Source: Bisgaard Taxon 45 (GTDB taxonomy: Bacteria; Pseudomonadota; Gammaproteobacteria; Enterobacterales; Pasteurellaceae). From it: DNA of 64,000 bases. The stretch covers positions 372,001-436,000 of the forward strand of contig JAQAHH010000009.1 in the NCBI GenBank assembly GCA_030783905.1, written 5' to 3'. The number at the start of each line of letters is the position of its first letter. The stretch's first letter is position 1. Positions 38,695-48,664 of this stretch are shown piece after piece. A program made the position numbers and the translations under genes. The notes under the pieces were generated by a model that saw nothing but the letters and a program-made list of their open reading frames with translations, ran no database searches and was not told the DNA's origin.

Positions 38695-40098
38695 ATGAAA
38701 TTTATAGATTTTAGTGCTTATCGCACTTATAAAGTGGAAGCAAAAAAATTATTGCTAATTGCCCTTCCTATTTTACTCGCACAAATTGCTCAAAACTCAA
38801 TGGGTTTAGTGGATACTATCATGTCTGGTCGCGTCAGCTCTGCTGATATGGCGGCTATTTCAGTGGGCGCATCCATTTGGTTCCCCTTAGTGCTTTTTGG
38901 TCATGGTCTATTATTAGCCCTCCCGCCCACTATTTCTTATTTAAATGGTTCAGGGAAACGCGATCAAATTGCACATCAAGTACGACAAGGTATTTGGATT
39001 ATTTTATTTAGTTGCCTTCCTTTGGGTATTCTCATTTATTATAGCAACCTCGTTTTTGACTATATGCAAGTGGAAGATCATCTTAAAGAGATCACCATTG
39101 GCTATTTACACGCCATGATCTGGGGCTTACCCGCTTATCTATTGATGATTAATTTTCGTTGCTTAAATGATGGTATTGCCAAAACCAAACCCGCTATGGT
39201 CATCACCTTTTTAGGCTTAGGATTAAACATTCCACTTAACTATATTTTTATTTACGGAAAGTTAGGTATCCCCGCCTTTGGTGCGGTTGGTTGTGGGATT
39301 GCAACTGCCATTGTGAACTGGTTTATGTGTATTTTGATGATTCTCTATTGTAAAAATGCACGCAATCAACGTGATCTTAAAGTATTTGAAAAAATCTTTG
39401 AAAAACCTAATGTGAAAACATTAAAAAAACTGCTGAATTTAGGCTTCCCTATTGCGGTTGCCTTATTTTGTGAAGTGGCACTCTTTGCCCTAACAGCATT
39501 GTTATTATCCCCTCTCGGTACCGACATTGTGGCAAGTCATCAAATTGCCCTCAATACGAGTTCCTTCTTGTTTATGCTTCCTATGTCATTAGGCATGGCA
39601 GCCACGATTGTGGTGGGACAATGTTTAGGCGAAGGTGCTGCAGATAAAGCAAAACAAGTTTCTTATTCTGCTCTCATCGTCGGTTTGTTGATTGCGATCA
39701 TCACCGCCACATTAACGGCTATCTTCCGTGTTGAAATTGCTGAAATTTTTGTCAATGATCAAGATGTGATTGCAATGGCAGGCACGCTCCTTTTACTTGC
39801 CGCCCTTTATCAATTCTCAGATACGGTTCAAGTGGTCGCAGGGGGCGCATTACGTGGTTACAAAGACACTAAAGCCATTTTATATATCACGCTCTTTTGC
39901 TATTGGGGGGTCGGTATGCCAATGGGCTATACCTTAGCTCGTACCGATATGTTGATGCCTGCCTTAGGCGCTGAAGGCTTTTGGATCGGCTTTGTTGTCA
40001 GCTTAACGGTTGCCGCGACACTGTTGATGATTAGAATGCGCAAAATCCAAGCACAACCCAATACCGTTTTATTTGCTAAATTGGAGAAACTAAAATAA
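38695..40098 (+). CDS. norM: MATE-family multidrug efflux transporter
   Basis: 467 residues with about 12 hydrophobic segments arranged as two homologous six-helix halves. The opening [21 protein letters not shown] is a strong NorM/MdtK signature. It exports cationic drugs in exchange for sodium or protons by family. It lies divergent from ribE, as in H. influenzae, and its stop codon overlaps the next start by one base (TAATG). Confidence 0.94.
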   Translation: MKFIDFSAYRTYKVEAKKLLLIALPILLAQIAQNSMGLVDTIMSGRVSSADMAAISVGASIWFPLVLFGHGLLLALPPTISYLNGSGKRDQIAHQVRQGIWIILFSCLPLGILIYYSNLVFDYMQVEDHLKEITIGYLHAMIWGLPAYLLMINFRCLNDGIAKTKPAMVITFLGLGLNIPLNYIFIYGKLGIPAFGAVGCGIATAIVNWFMCILMILYCKNARNQRDLKVFEKIFEKPNVKTLKKLLNLGFPIAVALFCEVALFALTALLLSPLGTDIVASHQIALNTSSFLFMLPMSLGMAATIVVGQCLGEGAADKAKQVSYSALIVGLLIAIITATLTAIFRVEIAEIFVNDQDVIAMAGTLLLLAALYQFSDTVQVVAGGALRGYKDTKAILYITLFCYWGVGMPMGYTLARTDMLMPALGAEGFWIGFVVSLTVAATLLMIRMRKIQAQPNTVLFAKLEKLK

Positions 40099-41147
40099 TG
40101 TCTCATGTGATTAATGTCGGTATCGCAGGTTTTGGCATGTCGGCTCAAACCTTTCATGCCCCGTTTTTAGATCTTGACCCACGTTTCAACATCAAAAAAG
40201 TATTTGAGCGTAGCAGTGAAAAATCGAAAATGAGTTATCCTTATGTTGAAGTCGTTCATGATTTTAATGACTTATTGACCGAAGATATTGATTTAATCAT
40301 CATCACGACCCCTAATCAAACCCACTACGCGTTGGCACAAAAAGCTATCTTAGTAGGAAAACATGTGGTCGTGGAAAAGCCCTTAGCCATCACCTCTCAG
40401 CAAGCGATTGAACTTGATAAACTAGCGGAAGCGCAAGACGTTGTATTATCAGTGTACCAAAACCGTCGTTGGGATAACGGTGCACTTACCGTCAAGAAAC
40501 TGATTGCAGAAAATACCTTAGGTGACATCGTTGAATATGAAATTCGCTACGAACGTTACAGCCCGCATAAAAACAAAAAAGCATGGAAAGAAACGGGCGA
40601 ATTCGGCACAGGATTAGTGTATGATTTAGGTGTACATCTGCTTGATGAGGTGGTTGATCTGTTTGGCATGCCAAAGGCACTTTATGCCGATGTAACAAAA
40701 CAAAATCCAGCAAGTGGCAGTGATGACAGTTTTCGCATCACGTTGTATTATGCAGATAAAAAAGTGACGTTGTCATCCACAAAATATGCCAGAGAAACGG
40801 CACCGCATATTATTTTACAAGGCAAGTTAGGCTCGTACATTAAACCAACGTTAGATAATCAAGAGAAATTACTTCTCGCAGGTAACAAACCAGAAACAGG
40901 TTGGAATAAAGAACCAGAACAAGATTGGGGCATATTACATACCGAAATAGACGGTGTTGTGATACGCAAAAAAATAGCATCTATTCCCGGCAATTATCAC
41001 GCCTATTATGACAATATTTATGCGGTTCTCACTGAAGATGCCGCCCTTCTCGTTACCGCAAAACAAGCCATCACCGTACTTAAGCTTATCGAAAAAGTGT
41101 ATGAAAGCGCCACGCTTGGGCAAAAAATCAACTTAGCACATCTATAA
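40098..41147 (+). CDS. Gfo/Idh/MocA-family oxidoreductase (YdgJ-like)
   Basis: 349 residues. The N-terminal NAD(P)-binding motif is VGIAGFGMSAQTFHAPFL at residues 7-24, the EKP signature in VVVEKPLAI near residue 93, and the conserved GTGLVYDLGVHLLDEVVDL near residue 174. Substrate unknown; relatives act on sugars or polyols. Translationally coupled to norM through TAATG. Confidence 0.9.
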   Translation: MSHVINVGIAGFGMSAQTFHAPFLDLDPRFNIKKVFERSSEKSKMSYPYVEVVHDFNDLLTEDIDLIIITTPNQTHYALAQKAILVGKHVVVEKPLAITSQQAIELDKLAEAQDVVLSVYQNRRWDNGALTVKKLIAENTLGDIVEYEIRYERYSPHKNKKAWKETGEFGTGLVYDLGVHLLDEVVDLFGMPKALYADVTKQNPASGSDDSFRITLYYADKKVTLSSTKYARETAPHIILQGKLGSYIKPTLDNQEKLLLAGNKPETGWNKEPEQDWGILHTEIDGVVIRKKIASIPGNYHAYYDNIYAVLTEDAALLVTAKQAITVLKLIEKVYESATLGQKINLAHL

Positions 41148-41236
41148 CATGTGCTTTTATTGATGTTCTTTCTTATCCTGGCAGCTTGCCACAGACCAAG
41201 AAGGTAGTTTGGTAAGAAAAGGTAATAATTGGCAAT

Positions 41237-41275
41237 AAAAAAGCCTTCAGTTAAATCACCGAAGGCTTTTTTATC
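41237..41275. terminator. Bidirectional terminator between the oxidoreductase gene and pcp
   Basis: AAAAAAGCCTTC (41237-41248) pairs with GAAGGCTTTTTT (41261-41272), 12 bp and a 12-nt loop, with T-runs on both strands. Confidence 0.92.
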
Positions 41276-41288
41276 AATCAAAGATCTT

Positions 41289-41753
41289 TTATTGAATCAC
41301 AGACACATTGACTTTAGAACCCCCTACGATACGCACACGCGCACCAGGTACTAAGCTTTGATCATATTTTTGTACCACAACAATTTCTTGTCCGTTGTCT
41401 TTTTTGATCACCAGCTCTAAAGATTCGACTTGGTTCATTTTTTCTTCTATTTTACTGCCCACAACAGCACCCCCAATTGCACCCACTGCGGTTCCAATCA
41501 ATTGTCCTGTACCGCCACCGATACCAGAACCTAAGATACCGCCTAGTGCACCGCCACCAAAGCCACCAAGTACACCTTGGCTCTCAGCTTGAATTTTAAC
41601 TGGGCGACTAGATACAATCGTACCATAAGAAATTGAGCGTACTTCTTTTGCCTGATTACCTTCGTATACATTACCACTGTAAATGTCGGTATTCGCGCAA
41701 CCTACTAAGCCTAAACTGATTAAAATAGCTAAGGCAAATGTTACTTTTTTCAT
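41289..41753 (-). CDS. pcp: Outer-membrane lipoprotein Pcp/SlyB (glycine-zipper)
   Basis: 154 residues. Lipoprotein signal with lipobox LVGC (cysteine 19). The mature N-terminus QAKEVRSISYGTIVSSRPVK is followed by a glycine-zipper double membrane segment (about residues 60-102) and a C-terminal beta-rich domain. It closely resembles the H. influenzae 15-kDa PAL-cross-reacting lipoprotein. SlyB in E. coli forms nanodomains that stabilise outer-membrane proteins. A shorter paralogue lies directly upstream. Confidence 0.93.
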   Translation of the reverse strand: MKKVTFALAILISLGLVGCANTDIYSGNVYEGNQAKEVRSISYGTIVSSRPVKIQAESQGVLGGFGGGALGGILGSGIGGGTGQLIGTAVGAIGGAVVGSKIEEKMNQVESLELVIKKDNGQEIVVVQKYDQSLVPGARVRIVGGSKVNVSVIQ

Positions 41754-41780
41754 AGAACTCCTACTTTAAAAATAGAATTA

Positions 41781-42086
41781 TTATAAAGGTGATCTTGGAT
41801 TAAAGGTAGAAATATTCTTTAATCCTTCATTATTGTCAAGTACTCGAACACAAGCACCCACAACTAAAGTTGAATCATATGTATGGCCAATTTGTATTGT
41901 TTCAACTGGACCATCTTTATTTTCACAATCATTTTTACGAATAGTGAGAGTTAGATTCTCACCATTGTATTCACTAAACAAGATTTCTGCACGATAACCA
42001 TTACCCTGATAGTGATCATTATAATTTTTACTACAACCAACTAATCCTAAACTTAATACCACTGCTAATACCGCTACTTTTTTCAT
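41781..42086 (-). CDS. Short lipoprotein, Pcp paralogue without the glycine zipper
   Basis: 101 residues from ATG 42086, which gives a clean lipoprotein signal MKKVAVLAVVLSLGLVGC. After the lipidated cysteine there is a short linker, then a domain that aligns with the Pcp C-terminus (ENLTLTIRKND and YDSTLVVGACVRVLD against ESLELVIKKDN and YDQSLVPGARVRIVG). The glycine-zipper segment is absent. Three extra cysteines beyond the lipid one occur. It starts one base after the yecM stop codon and lies 27 bases before pcp, suggesting a yecM-lipoprotein-pcp transcript. Confidence 0.8.
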   Translation of the reverse strand: MKKVAVLAVVLSLGLVGCSKNYNDHYQGNGYRAEILFSEYNGENLTLTIRKNDCENKDGPVETIQIGHTYDSTLVVGACVRVLDNNEGLKNISTFNPRSPL

Positions 42087-42087
42087 T

Positions 42088-42678
42088 TTACTCAGTCCCA
42101 ATAACTTTTTTTATGTGATAGGGGTGAACTTTAATACAAGTATGATTGCGTGCTTTATCCATTAAACTCACTGCAATCGATGGATTAAGTAGTTGTTCGC
42201 CTTCCACTCGAGGTTCACTCAATTTGACGTTTAAATTATCCGATAGTTCCCATGAAAACCTATGATGAATACGTGCCACCCACTGCTCAACTGTTTCATG
42301 TGGCAAAAATGGCATGACGACTTCAATATGTTCCCACCCTTCAATGGGGTAAACTTTATTTTTAGGAAAAGGTAATTCAATGACATCAATAGATTGTCCC
42401 AAAAACGGTACTGGATTATTTAGCTTTATCAGATAAATAATCCGTCCATTAACGAGATTATTGGATAAAATTGTACCGTATTTTAATAAGAGTGTCAGCC
42501 AATATTTTGCACTTTGTTCTGTGTTAACACGCAATGCAATATGATCGATTTCATATTGAGAAAGATCTAAGTTCATGATTTCTGCTAATTGCTGAATATT
42601 GTTTTCAAAGGCATAAAATGGGATGAAATCTGCACTATCTTGTTTCCATAAATCGTGTGGAGGATTAAAAGTTGTCAT
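42088..42678 (-). CDS. yecM: YecM-type VOC-fold protein
   Basis: 196 residues from ATG 42678 (GCGAG just upstream); a reading to 42723 overlaps the argS control region. It contains IDHIALRVNTEQSAKYW near residue 60 and WEHIEVVMPF near residue 129, which carry the histidine and glutamate expected of the metal site in the vicinal-oxygen-chelate fold. Its reaction is unknown. It is divergent from argS; yecM also neighbours argS in E. coli. Confidence 0.88.
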   Translation of the reverse strand: MTTFNPPHDLWKQDSADFIPFYAFENNIQQLAEIMNLDLSQYEIDHIALRVNTEQSAKYWLTLLLKYGTILSNNLVNGRIIYLIKLNNPVPFLGQSIDVIELPFPKNKVYPIEGWEHIEVVMPFLPHETVEQWVARIHHRFSWELSDNLNVKLSEPRVEGEQLLNPSIAVSLMDKARNHTCIKVHPYHIKKVIGTE

Positions 42679-42764
42679 TTTTTCTCGCTTTATCTTTTCT
42701 GGACAGGGAAAGAACGGTATCATAACCGATTATTTTATTAATTGTTATGCTTAGGTATAAAACA

Positions 42765-44498
42765 GTGAATATTCAATCTATTTTATCTTCCAAAATTCAA
42801 CAAGCCATGATTGCTTGCGGTGCAGATGCACAATCTGATGCTCTAGTTCGCCAATCCGCAAAAGTACAATTTGGTGATTATCAAGCTAATGGCATTATGG
42901 CGGCAGCGAAAAAACTTGGCTGTCATCCGCGTGAATTCGCACAACAGGTGCTCGAACAATTGGATTTAACTGGTATTGTCGAAAAAATCGAGATTGCGGG
43001 TCCTGGTTTTATTAATCTTTTCCTAGATAAAAATTGGTTGGCAGAACAAGCTAGCCTTGCCCTCAAAGATAACAAACTCGGCATTAAGGCAACTGAAACA
43101 CAAACCATTGTCGCCGATTACTCTTCACCGAATGTTGCCAAAGAAATGCATGTGGGGCATTTACGTTCGACCATTATCGGTGATGCGGTTGTTCGAACAC
43201 TGGAATTTTTAGGTAATAAGGTCATTCGTGCCAATCACGTCGGTGATTGGGGGACCCAATTTGGTATGTTGATTGCTTACTTAGAAAAAGTCGAAAATGA
43301 ACATGCCAGTGAAATGGAGCTAAGTGACTTAGAAGCCTTCTATCGCGCGGCCAAAGAACATTATGATTCGGATTCTCTCTTTGCTGAAAAAGCACGTAAT
43401 TATGTTGTGAAACTACAAAGTGGTGATGAATATTGCCGCACCATGTGGAAAAAATTGGTTGACATCACCATGCAACAAAATCAACAAAATTATGATCGTT
43501 TGAACGTCACCTTAAGCGAAAAGGATGTGATGGGTGAAAGTCTGTATAATCCGATGTTACCAAGCATTGTTGCGGATCTCAAACAACAAGGTCTTGCGGT
43601 TGAAGACGAAGGTGCATTAGTGGTTTATCTGGATGAATTTAAAAACAAAGAAGGGGAACCTATGGGGGTGATTGTACAGAAAAAAGATGGTGGTTTTCTG
43701 TACACCACAACAGATATTGCAGCCGCCAAATACCGCTATGAAACCTTGAAAGCAGATCGTGCTTTAGTGTTTTCAGATACCCGTCAAAGCCAACATATGC
43801 AACAAGCTTGGCTAATCACCCGTAAAGCAGGCTATGTGCCTGACAGTTTCCAATTAGAGCATAAAAACTTTGGTATGATGTTGGGCAAAGATGGGAAACC
43901 GTTTAAAACCCGCTCTGGGGGAACGGTAAAACTGGCCGATTTATTAGACGAAGCAGTAGAACGTGCGACCCAATTAATTCAGGAAAAAAGTACCGCACTT
44001 TCAGAACAAGAAAAAGCAGCGGTCATTGAAGCGGTTGCGATTGGTTCTGTCAAATATGCGGATCTTTCCAAAAATCGTACCACAGATTATGTCTTTGACT
44101 GGGATAATATGCTCAGTTTCGAAGGTAATACTGCACCGTATATGCAATATGCCTATACACGCATCCGTTCTATCTTCAATCGTAGTGAACTAAATGAACA
44201 GGATCTGAGTGACAGTCCTATTGTCATCAGCAATGAAAAAGAGCGGTTGCTTGCAATTAAATTATTACAATTTGAAGAAGCAATCCAGATTGTCGGTAAA
44301 GAAGGCACCCCTCATGTGTTATGTACTTATTTATATGAATTAGCCGGTATTTTTTCTTCATTCTATGAACACTGCCCAATTCTGAACAATGAAGACGAAC
44401 AAATTAAACGTAGTCGTTTAAAATTGGCATTACTCACTGAAAAAACACTAAAACAAGGGTTAGATTTGTTAGGTATTAAGACCGTTGAGAAAATGTAA
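42765..44498 (+). CDS. argS: Arginyl-tRNA synthetase
   Basis: 577 residues starting at GTG 42765, which aligns with the E. coli start (NIQ...) and length; AGG lies ten bases upstream. An ATG six codons earlier is in frame but adds residues absent elsewhere. Class I synthetase: the HIGH motif is HVGHLRST near residue 130. The KMSKS position reads [10 protein letters not shown], the usual loss in bacterial ArgRS. The C-terminal helical anticodon-binding domain ends [17 protein letters not shown]. One USS lies within it (43992). Confidence 0.97.
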   Translation: MNIQSILSSKIQQAMIACGADAQSDALVRQSAKVQFGDYQANGIMAAAKKLGCHPREFAQQVLEQLDLTGIVEKIEIAGPGFINLFLDKNWLAEQASLALKDNKLGIKATETQTIVADYSSPNVAKEMHVGHLRSTIIGDAVVRTLEFLGNKVIRANHVGDWGTQFGMLIAYLEKVENEHASEMELSDLEAFYRAAKEHYDSDSLFAEKARNYVVKLQSGDEYCRTMWKKLVDITMQQNQQNYDRLNVTLSEKDVMGESLYNPMLPSIVADLKQQGLAVEDEGALVVYLDEFKNKEGEPMGVIVQKKDGGFLYTTTDIAAAKYRYETLKADRALVFSDTRQSQHMQQAWLITRKAGYVPDSFQLEHKNFGMMLGKDGKPFKTRSGGTVKLADLLDEAVERATQLIQEKSTALSEQEKAAVIEAVAIGSVKYADLSKNRTTDYVFDWDNMLSFEGNTAPYMQYAYTRIRSIFNRSELNEQDLSDSPIVISNEKERLLAIKLLQFEEAIQIVGKEGTPHVLCTYLYELAGIFSSFYEHCPILNNEDEQIKRSRLKLALLTEKTLKQGLDLLGIKTVEKM

Positions 44499-44516
44499 TA
44501 ATGACAACCATCACAC

Positions 44517-44543
44517 AAGCTGATAGCAATATCAGCTTTTTTT
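44517..44543 (+). terminator. argS terminator
   Basis: AAGCTGAT (44517-44524) pairs with ATCAGCTT (44531-44538), followed by TTTTT. Confidence 0.88.
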
Positions 44544-44547
44544 ATCC

Positions 44548-44626
44548 AAAAAAAAGTGCCTTGAACTAAGGCACTACTCGGAAAGCAAAATATGTCGGCT
44601 ATTTTTGATAGCACTTATTTTTAGCT
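44548..44626 (-). ncRNA. Candidate small RNA between mdh and argS
   Basis: On the minus strand a promoter TTGCTA (44661-44656), 17 bases, TATCCT (44638-44633) would start an RNA near 44626. It would contain a small stem GCTAT/ATAGC, a T-rich single-stranded link, and an intrinsic terminator AGTGCCTT/AAGGCACT (44575-44555) with seven T. The whole unit, about 79 nt, lies downstream of mdh, which already has its own terminator, and has no open frame of note. This layout suits an Hfq-type small RNA; it is a prediction. Confidence 0.4.
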
Positions 44627-44732
44627 AGGAACAGGATACGAAAATAAACCTTAGTTAGCAAATGGGTATTTTCAATAATGTGAACTAATTCACGCTTTTA
44701 AGATAAAATTTACCATTGACCCCGTAGCGTAT

Positions 44733-44763
44733 AAAAAAAGAGTACCGATAACTCTCGATACTC
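44733..44763 (-). terminator. mdh terminator
   Basis: On the minus strand GAGTATCGA (44763-44755) pairs with TCGGTACTC (44748-44740), with one G-U pair, followed by seven T. Confidence 0.88.
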
Positions 44764-44792
44764 CCTAACACAACTTTTATTCTATGCAAAGA

Positions 44793-45728
44793 TTATTGAT
44801 TGACAAATTTCTCGCCTAATTCAATATCCGCACGTAATGTATCTAACATAGCATCTAATGCTTGTTGTTCAAACGCACTTAATGGCCCTAATGGGAGAAT
44901 TTCTTCTACCCCTTCTTTACCTAAACGAACTGGCTGAGCAAAGAAACGTGCATATTGCCCATCACCTTCAACGTAAGTGCATTCAACCACATTTTCACCA
45001 CTTAAGCCTTTCACAAGTGAAAGTGCAAAACGGGCTGCGGCTTGTGCCATGGATAAGGTGGCTGAGCCCCCTCCGGCTTTTGCTTCGACGACTTCCGTAC
45101 CGGCATTTTGAATACGTTTTGTTAACGGTGCAATTTCCTCATCTTTCCATTCTGCATATTGTACTTGGGAAAGCAATGGAAGGATGGTAACACCAGAATG
45201 CCCACCAATGACAGGCACGGTAGTACGCGTAGGTTCTAAATTTTTCAATTCTGACACAAAAGTTTCAGAACGAATAATATCTAATGTGGTCACACCAAAT
45301 AATTTACGTTTATCATAAACCCCTGCTTTTTTTAATACTTCCGCCGCAATCGCTACTGTGGTATTCACTGGATTAGTAATAATACCGACACACGCCGTTG
45401 GACAAACTTTCGCGACTTTCTCAATTAAGTTACGCACAATTCCTGCATTAATATTAAATAAATCTGAGCGATCCATACCTGGTTTACGGGCAACACCTGC
45501 AGAAATTAATACCACATCAGCACCTTGTAATGCGGATGTTGGATCTTCACCTGCAAATCCTTGTACTTTCACGGCAGTTGGAATATGGCTGACATCCGCA
45601 GCAACACCTGGTGTCACGGGGGCAATATCATATAATGATAACTCTGAACCGGCTGGTAATTGTAATTTTAATAATAATGCTAATGCTTGACCAATACCAC
45701 CTGCGGCACCTAGAACTGCAACTTTCAT
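44793..45728 (-). CDS. mdh: Malate dehydrogenase (NAD)
   Basis: 311 residues. It interconverts malate and oxaloacetate. The NAD-binding start is [19 protein letters not shown] at residues 3-21. The substrate arginines are in [13 protein letters not shown] near residues 78-90, and the catalytic histidine in [15 protein letters not shown] near residue 177. AAGGAG precedes the start codon. Divergent from argR, as in E. coli. Confidence 0.98.
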   Translation of the reverse strand: MKVAVLGAAGGIGQALALLLKLQLPAGSELSLYDIAPVTPGVAADVSHIPTAVKVQGFAGEDPTSALQGADVVLISAGVARKPGMDRSDLFNINAGIVRNLIEKVAKVCPTACVGIITNPVNTTVAIAAEVLKKAGVYDKRKLFGVTTLDIIRSETFVSELKNLEPTRTTVPVIGGHSGVTILPLLSQVQYAEWKDEEIAPLTKRIQNAGTEVVEAKAGGGSATLSMAQAAARFALSLVKGLSGENVVECTYVEGDGQYARFFAQPVRLGKEGVEEILPLGPLSAFEQQALDAMLDTLRADIELGEKFVNQ

Positions 45729-45883
45729 TTGCTACTCCTTATGGGTTAATAAACTAAATATTCATGATTTTAGAATGAACGACCACTAATTTCAAATAGA
45801 GAAATGCAATAGTGAGATCTAACTCAAATTTTCATGTAAAAAGCCTTATATTTGCTTAAAAACAAAACAAGACGATGGAATTT

Positions 45884-45922
45884 ATTTGCATATTTATGCA
45901 AATTTATGCAAGATCATTGCAT
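45884..45922 (+). promoter_or_regulatory. Tandem ARG boxes upstream of argR
   Basis: Box 1 is the perfect palindrome ATTTGCATATTTATGCAAAT (45884-45903). Box 2 is ATGCAA-GATCA-TTGCAT (45906-45922). The core TGCAT-N4-ATGCA fits the ArgR recognition pattern, and two boxes a few bases apart is the known arrangement for hexameric ArgR. They lie 24 bases before the argR start codon and would give autorepression; mdh transcription could also be affected. Confidence 0.82.
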
Positions 45923-45945
45923 TATCGGGTGAAAGGAAACCAACT

Positions 45946-46413
45946 ATGAATGACGACAAACAAGATAACTTACTCAATGCCTTTAAAGAGCTACTTGCGC
46001 AAGAGCGATTCGGCTCACAAGGAGAGATTGTACAAGCATTACAAGACCTTGGTTTTACACATATTAACCAATCGAAAGTCTCGCGGATGTTAACCAAATT
46101 TGGCGCAGTCAGAACACGAAATACGCGCATGGAAATGGTCTATTGCTTACCAAATGAACTCAGTGTTCCTAATACCAAAAGCCCGCTGAAAAATTTAGTG
46201 CTAGATATTGATCACAACCATTTTGTGGTGGTGATCAGAACTACGCCTGGGGCGGCGCAATTAATTGCTCGACTCCTCGACTCCATTGGTAAGGCGGAAG
46301 GCATTTTGGGTACCATCGCAGGCGATGATACGATTTTTGTCACCCCAACCTTGGATGCCAGTATTGAACAATTAATCAAAAGTATTCGAAATTTATTTGA
46401 AACCAGTATATAA
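45946..46413 (+). CDS. argR: Arginine repressor
   Basis: 155 residues from ATG 45946 (AAAGGAAACC upstream); a longer reading to 45886 would cover the ARG boxes. The N-terminal winged helix includes [20 protein letters not shown] with recognition motif QSKVSRML. The C-terminal arginine-binding and trimer domain has [11 protein letters not shown] near residue 105 and [11 protein letters not shown] near residue 124, which holds the two aspartates binding arginine. Likely autoregulated. Confidence 0.97.
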   Translation: MNDDKQDNLLNAFKELLAQERFGSQGEIVQALQDLGFTHINQSKVSRMLTKFGAVRTRNTRMEMVYCLPNELSVPNTKSPLKNLVLDIDHNHFVVVIRTTPGAAQLIARLLDSIGKAEGILGTIAGDDTIFVTPTLDASIEQLIKSIRNLFETSI

Positions 46414-46436
46414 CATAATCAGAATGGGGGCTTGAG

Positions 46437-47324
46437 GTGAATATTTTAATTACTGGTGCAACAGGACTCATTGGCGCTCAATTAACATTACAATTAATCA
46501 AACAAGCGCATACCATCACGGCATTAGTACGAGATCCACACAGGGCAAAACAGAAATTACCGGCTTCGGTTACACTGATTTCTTCTCTCGCGCCCTACAC
46601 GACACTTGATACATTCGATGCGGTCATTAATCTCGCGGGTGAACCTATTTTTGAGCACCATTGGACCCTTCAACAAAAACGACGTTTAGTCGAAAGCCGT
46701 ATCAATTTAACCGCACAACTAGTAAAGCTTATCAACGCCAGTCGTATTCCCCCCCATACGTTTATTTCGGGTTCTGCCAGTGGTTATTATGGTAATCAAG
46801 ACGCGCAAATCGTCACTGAGAATACGCCACCGACAAATACCTTTCCAAGCCAACTGTGCCAGCGCTGGGAAACAGAAGCGCTAGGCGCGAAAACGCGAGT
46901 TTGTTTATTGCGTACGGGTATAGTACTGAGTAACATGGGCGGCGCCTTAGCCAAAATGCTTCCCCTCTACCGTTTAGGTTTGGGAGGAAAATTAGGTTCA
47001 GGTAAACAATATTGGGCTTGGATTGCACTTGATGACATGGTGAAGGGCATTTTATTTTTATTAGACAATAAACCGTGCCAAGGTGCCTTTAATTTGGTTT
47101 CGCCCAACCCTATACCTCAGACTCACTTTAACCACACTTTAGCGAGTATTCTAAAACGCCCTGCATTTGCCAACGTACCCGAGTTTATTCTCCGTCTCAT
47201 CCTTGGCGAGCGAGCGCAACTGCTATTAGATAGTCAAAACATTATGCCTGAAAAACTGCTTTCACAAGGGTTTGTTTTTGCTTATCCTGAACTAAAATCC
47301 GCTCTTCAAGCCATACTCAAATAA
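46437..47324 (+). CDS. TIGR01777-family NAD-dependent epimerase-like protein (YfcH type)
   Basis: 295 residues starting at GTG 46437, with GGGGGCTTGAG upstream. The Rossmann start is ILITGATGLIGAQLT at residues 3-17, followed by AVINLAGEPI near residue 62, SGSASGYYGN near residue 110 and the DUF1731-type C-terminus. Biochemical role unknown. In H. influenzae the same gene follows argR, which is compatible with one transcript here. Confidence 0.88.
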   Translation: MNILITGATGLIGAQLTLQLIKQAHTITALVRDPHRAKQKLPASVTLISSLAPYTTLDTFDAVINLAGEPIFEHHWTLQQKRRLVESRINLTAQLVKLINASRIPPHTFISGSASGYYGNQDAQIVTENTPPTNTFPSQLCQRWETEALGAKTRVCLLRTGIVLSNMGGALAKMLPLYRLGLGGKLGSGKQYWAWIALDDMVKGILFLLDNKPCQGAFNLVSPNPIPQTHFNHTLASILKRPAFANVPEFILRLILGERAQLLLDSQNIMPEKLLSQGFVFAYPELKSALQAILK

Positions 47325-47328
47325 AAAA

Positions 47329-47347
47329 CGAGGCAATATGTGCCTCG
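47329..47347 (-). terminator. Terminator for the YnhF-like microprotein gene
   Basis: CGAGGC (47329-47334) and GCCTCG (47342-47347) form a 6-bp stem with 7-nt loop. On the minus strand it continues into TTTTTTATTT. That T-run points to a minus-strand transcript; the plus-strand tail (ATCTTTTG) is weaker but may also end the yfcH-like gene. Confidence 0.8.
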
Positions 47348-47382
47348 ATCTTTTGTGATTTAATGCTCGCTTCTGGTTGTTG

Positions 47383-47463
47383 TTAAAAAATGGAGAACGC
47401 CAATACCACGATTAAACCCAACGCCAAAGCAACCGTCATCATTGCATAACCAAATTCACTCAT
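47383..47463 (-). CDS. ynhF: 26-residue membrane microprotein, YnhF-like
   Basis: ATG 47463 to TAA 47383 on the minus strand encodes MSEFGYAMMTVALALGLIVV followed by LAFSIF. AGGAGAGG lies seven bases before the start, one of the best ribosome sites in the window, and an intrinsic terminator follows. The peptide is essentially one membrane helix. E. coli YnhF (29 residues) has the same plan, with a shared T-hydrophobic-LGLIV core, and as I recall it also lies beside purR. Role unknown. Confidence 0.8.
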   Translation of the reverse strand: MSEFGYAMMTVALALGLIVVLAFSIF

Positions 47464-47587
47464 TGTTACCTCTCCTGATTCATCAAATAGGTCGCCATTC
47501 TAACAATAAAACACGATGAAATAGAAGTCTCTTTGTACATTTAAAAATGAAAATTGTGATATGAGACAAATATTTCTCATCTATTGC

Positions 47588-47616
47588 TTAACCAATTGAG
47601 ATTCACTCTTTATAAT
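47588..47616 (+). promoter_or_regulatory. purR promoter
   Basis: TTAACC (47588-47593), 17 bases, perfect TATAAT (47611-47616), 29 bases before the purR start codon. No full PurR consensus site was found near it. Confidence 0.7.
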
Positions 47617-47645
47617 GAACCCCATTTGTATGGAGAAAAAGAATT

Positions 47646-48650
47646 ATGGCAACAATTAAAGATGTCGCAAAAATGGCGGGGGTGTCTACCACCACTGTGT
47701 CGCATGTAATTAATAAAACCCGTTTTGTTGCAGTTGAAACAGAAAAATTAGTCTTACAAGCCATTCAGGAACTCAATTATTCCCCAAGTGCGGTCGCACG
47801 TAGTTTAAAAGTGAATACGACAAAATCCATTGGTATGATTGTCACCAGTAGTGAAGCGCCTTATTTTGCTGAAATCATCCACGCGGTTGAAGAACATTGC
47901 TACCGTCAAGGTTATTCACTGTTTTTATGTAATACACAAAATAATGTAGAAAAGATAAAAAATCACCTTGAAATGCTGATTAAGAAACGTGTTGATGGCA
48001 TTTTGGTCATGTGTGCAGAATATACCCAAGATTCACTCGATTTATTCGCCCACTTCACTTCTTTACCTATGGTGGTCATGGACTGGGGTCCGGATAATAA
48101 ACATACAGATATCATTCAAGATCATAGTTTTGAGGGCGGTTATCTCGCCACAAAATATTTAATTGATCACGGGCATAAAGATATCGGTATTATTGCAGGT
48201 GAGCTTACGAAAACGACAGCCAAAACACGCTATGAAGGTTTCATTAAAGCGATGACTGAAGCAGGGCTGAAAATTAACCCTGATTGGGTAATGGAAGGAT
48301 TCTTTGAACCAGAAGATGGCTACGAATGTATGAATAAAATCTTAGCACAAGATAAGCTCCCCACCGCTGTCTTTTGCTGTAATGATGTTATGGCGTTAGG
48401 CGCGATTTCTGCGATTGGTGAAAAAGGTCTACGTGTGCCAGAAGATATTTCCATTATTGGTTATGATAATATTCATGCATCACGTTTTTACTCGCCACCT
48501 TTAACAACCATACACCAATCAAAATCCCGTTTAGGTGCACGGGCGGTGACATTATTATTTGAACGGATTAATGAGAAATCTGAAGAACGCGCAGTCATTG
48601 AAATGCACCCAGAACTCGTCATTCGGAAATCAGTGAAGTCACACCTTTAA
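47646..48650 (+). CDS. purR: Purine nucleotide synthesis repressor (LacI family)
   Basis: 334 residues. The N-terminal LacI-type helix-turn-helix is [20 protein letters not shown] with the hinge helix [12 protein letters not shown] near residues 47-58. The periplasmic-binding-type effector domain follows, including [20 protein letters not shown] near residue 270. E. coli PurR binds hypoxanthine or guanine and represses purine genes; the purE operator in this window suits it. A USS (47786) lies in the hinge-helix codons. Confidence 0.95.
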   Translation: MATIKDVAKMAGVSTTTVSHVINKTRFVAVETEKLVLQAIQELNYSPSAVARSLKVNTTKSIGMIVTSSEAPYFAEIIHAVEEHCYRQGYSLFLCNTQNNVEKIKNHLEMLIKKRVDGILVMCAEYTQDSLDLFAHFTSLPMVVMDWGPDNKHTDIIQDHSFEGGYLATKYLIDHGHKDIGIIAGELTKTTAKTRYEGFIKAMTEAGLKINPDWVMEGFFEPEDGYECMNKILAQDKLPTAVFCCNDVMALGAISAIGEKGLRVPEDISIIGYDNIHASRFYSPPLTTIHQSKSRLGARAVTLLFERINEKSEERAVIEMHPELVIRKSVKSHL

Positions 48651-48664
48651 CCCCACATACCTTA

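Noticed and set aside
47464-47645. PurR site in the purR-ynhF gap (autoregulation)
   Set aside because: Only fragments such as TTGCTT occur; no element fits both half-sites.
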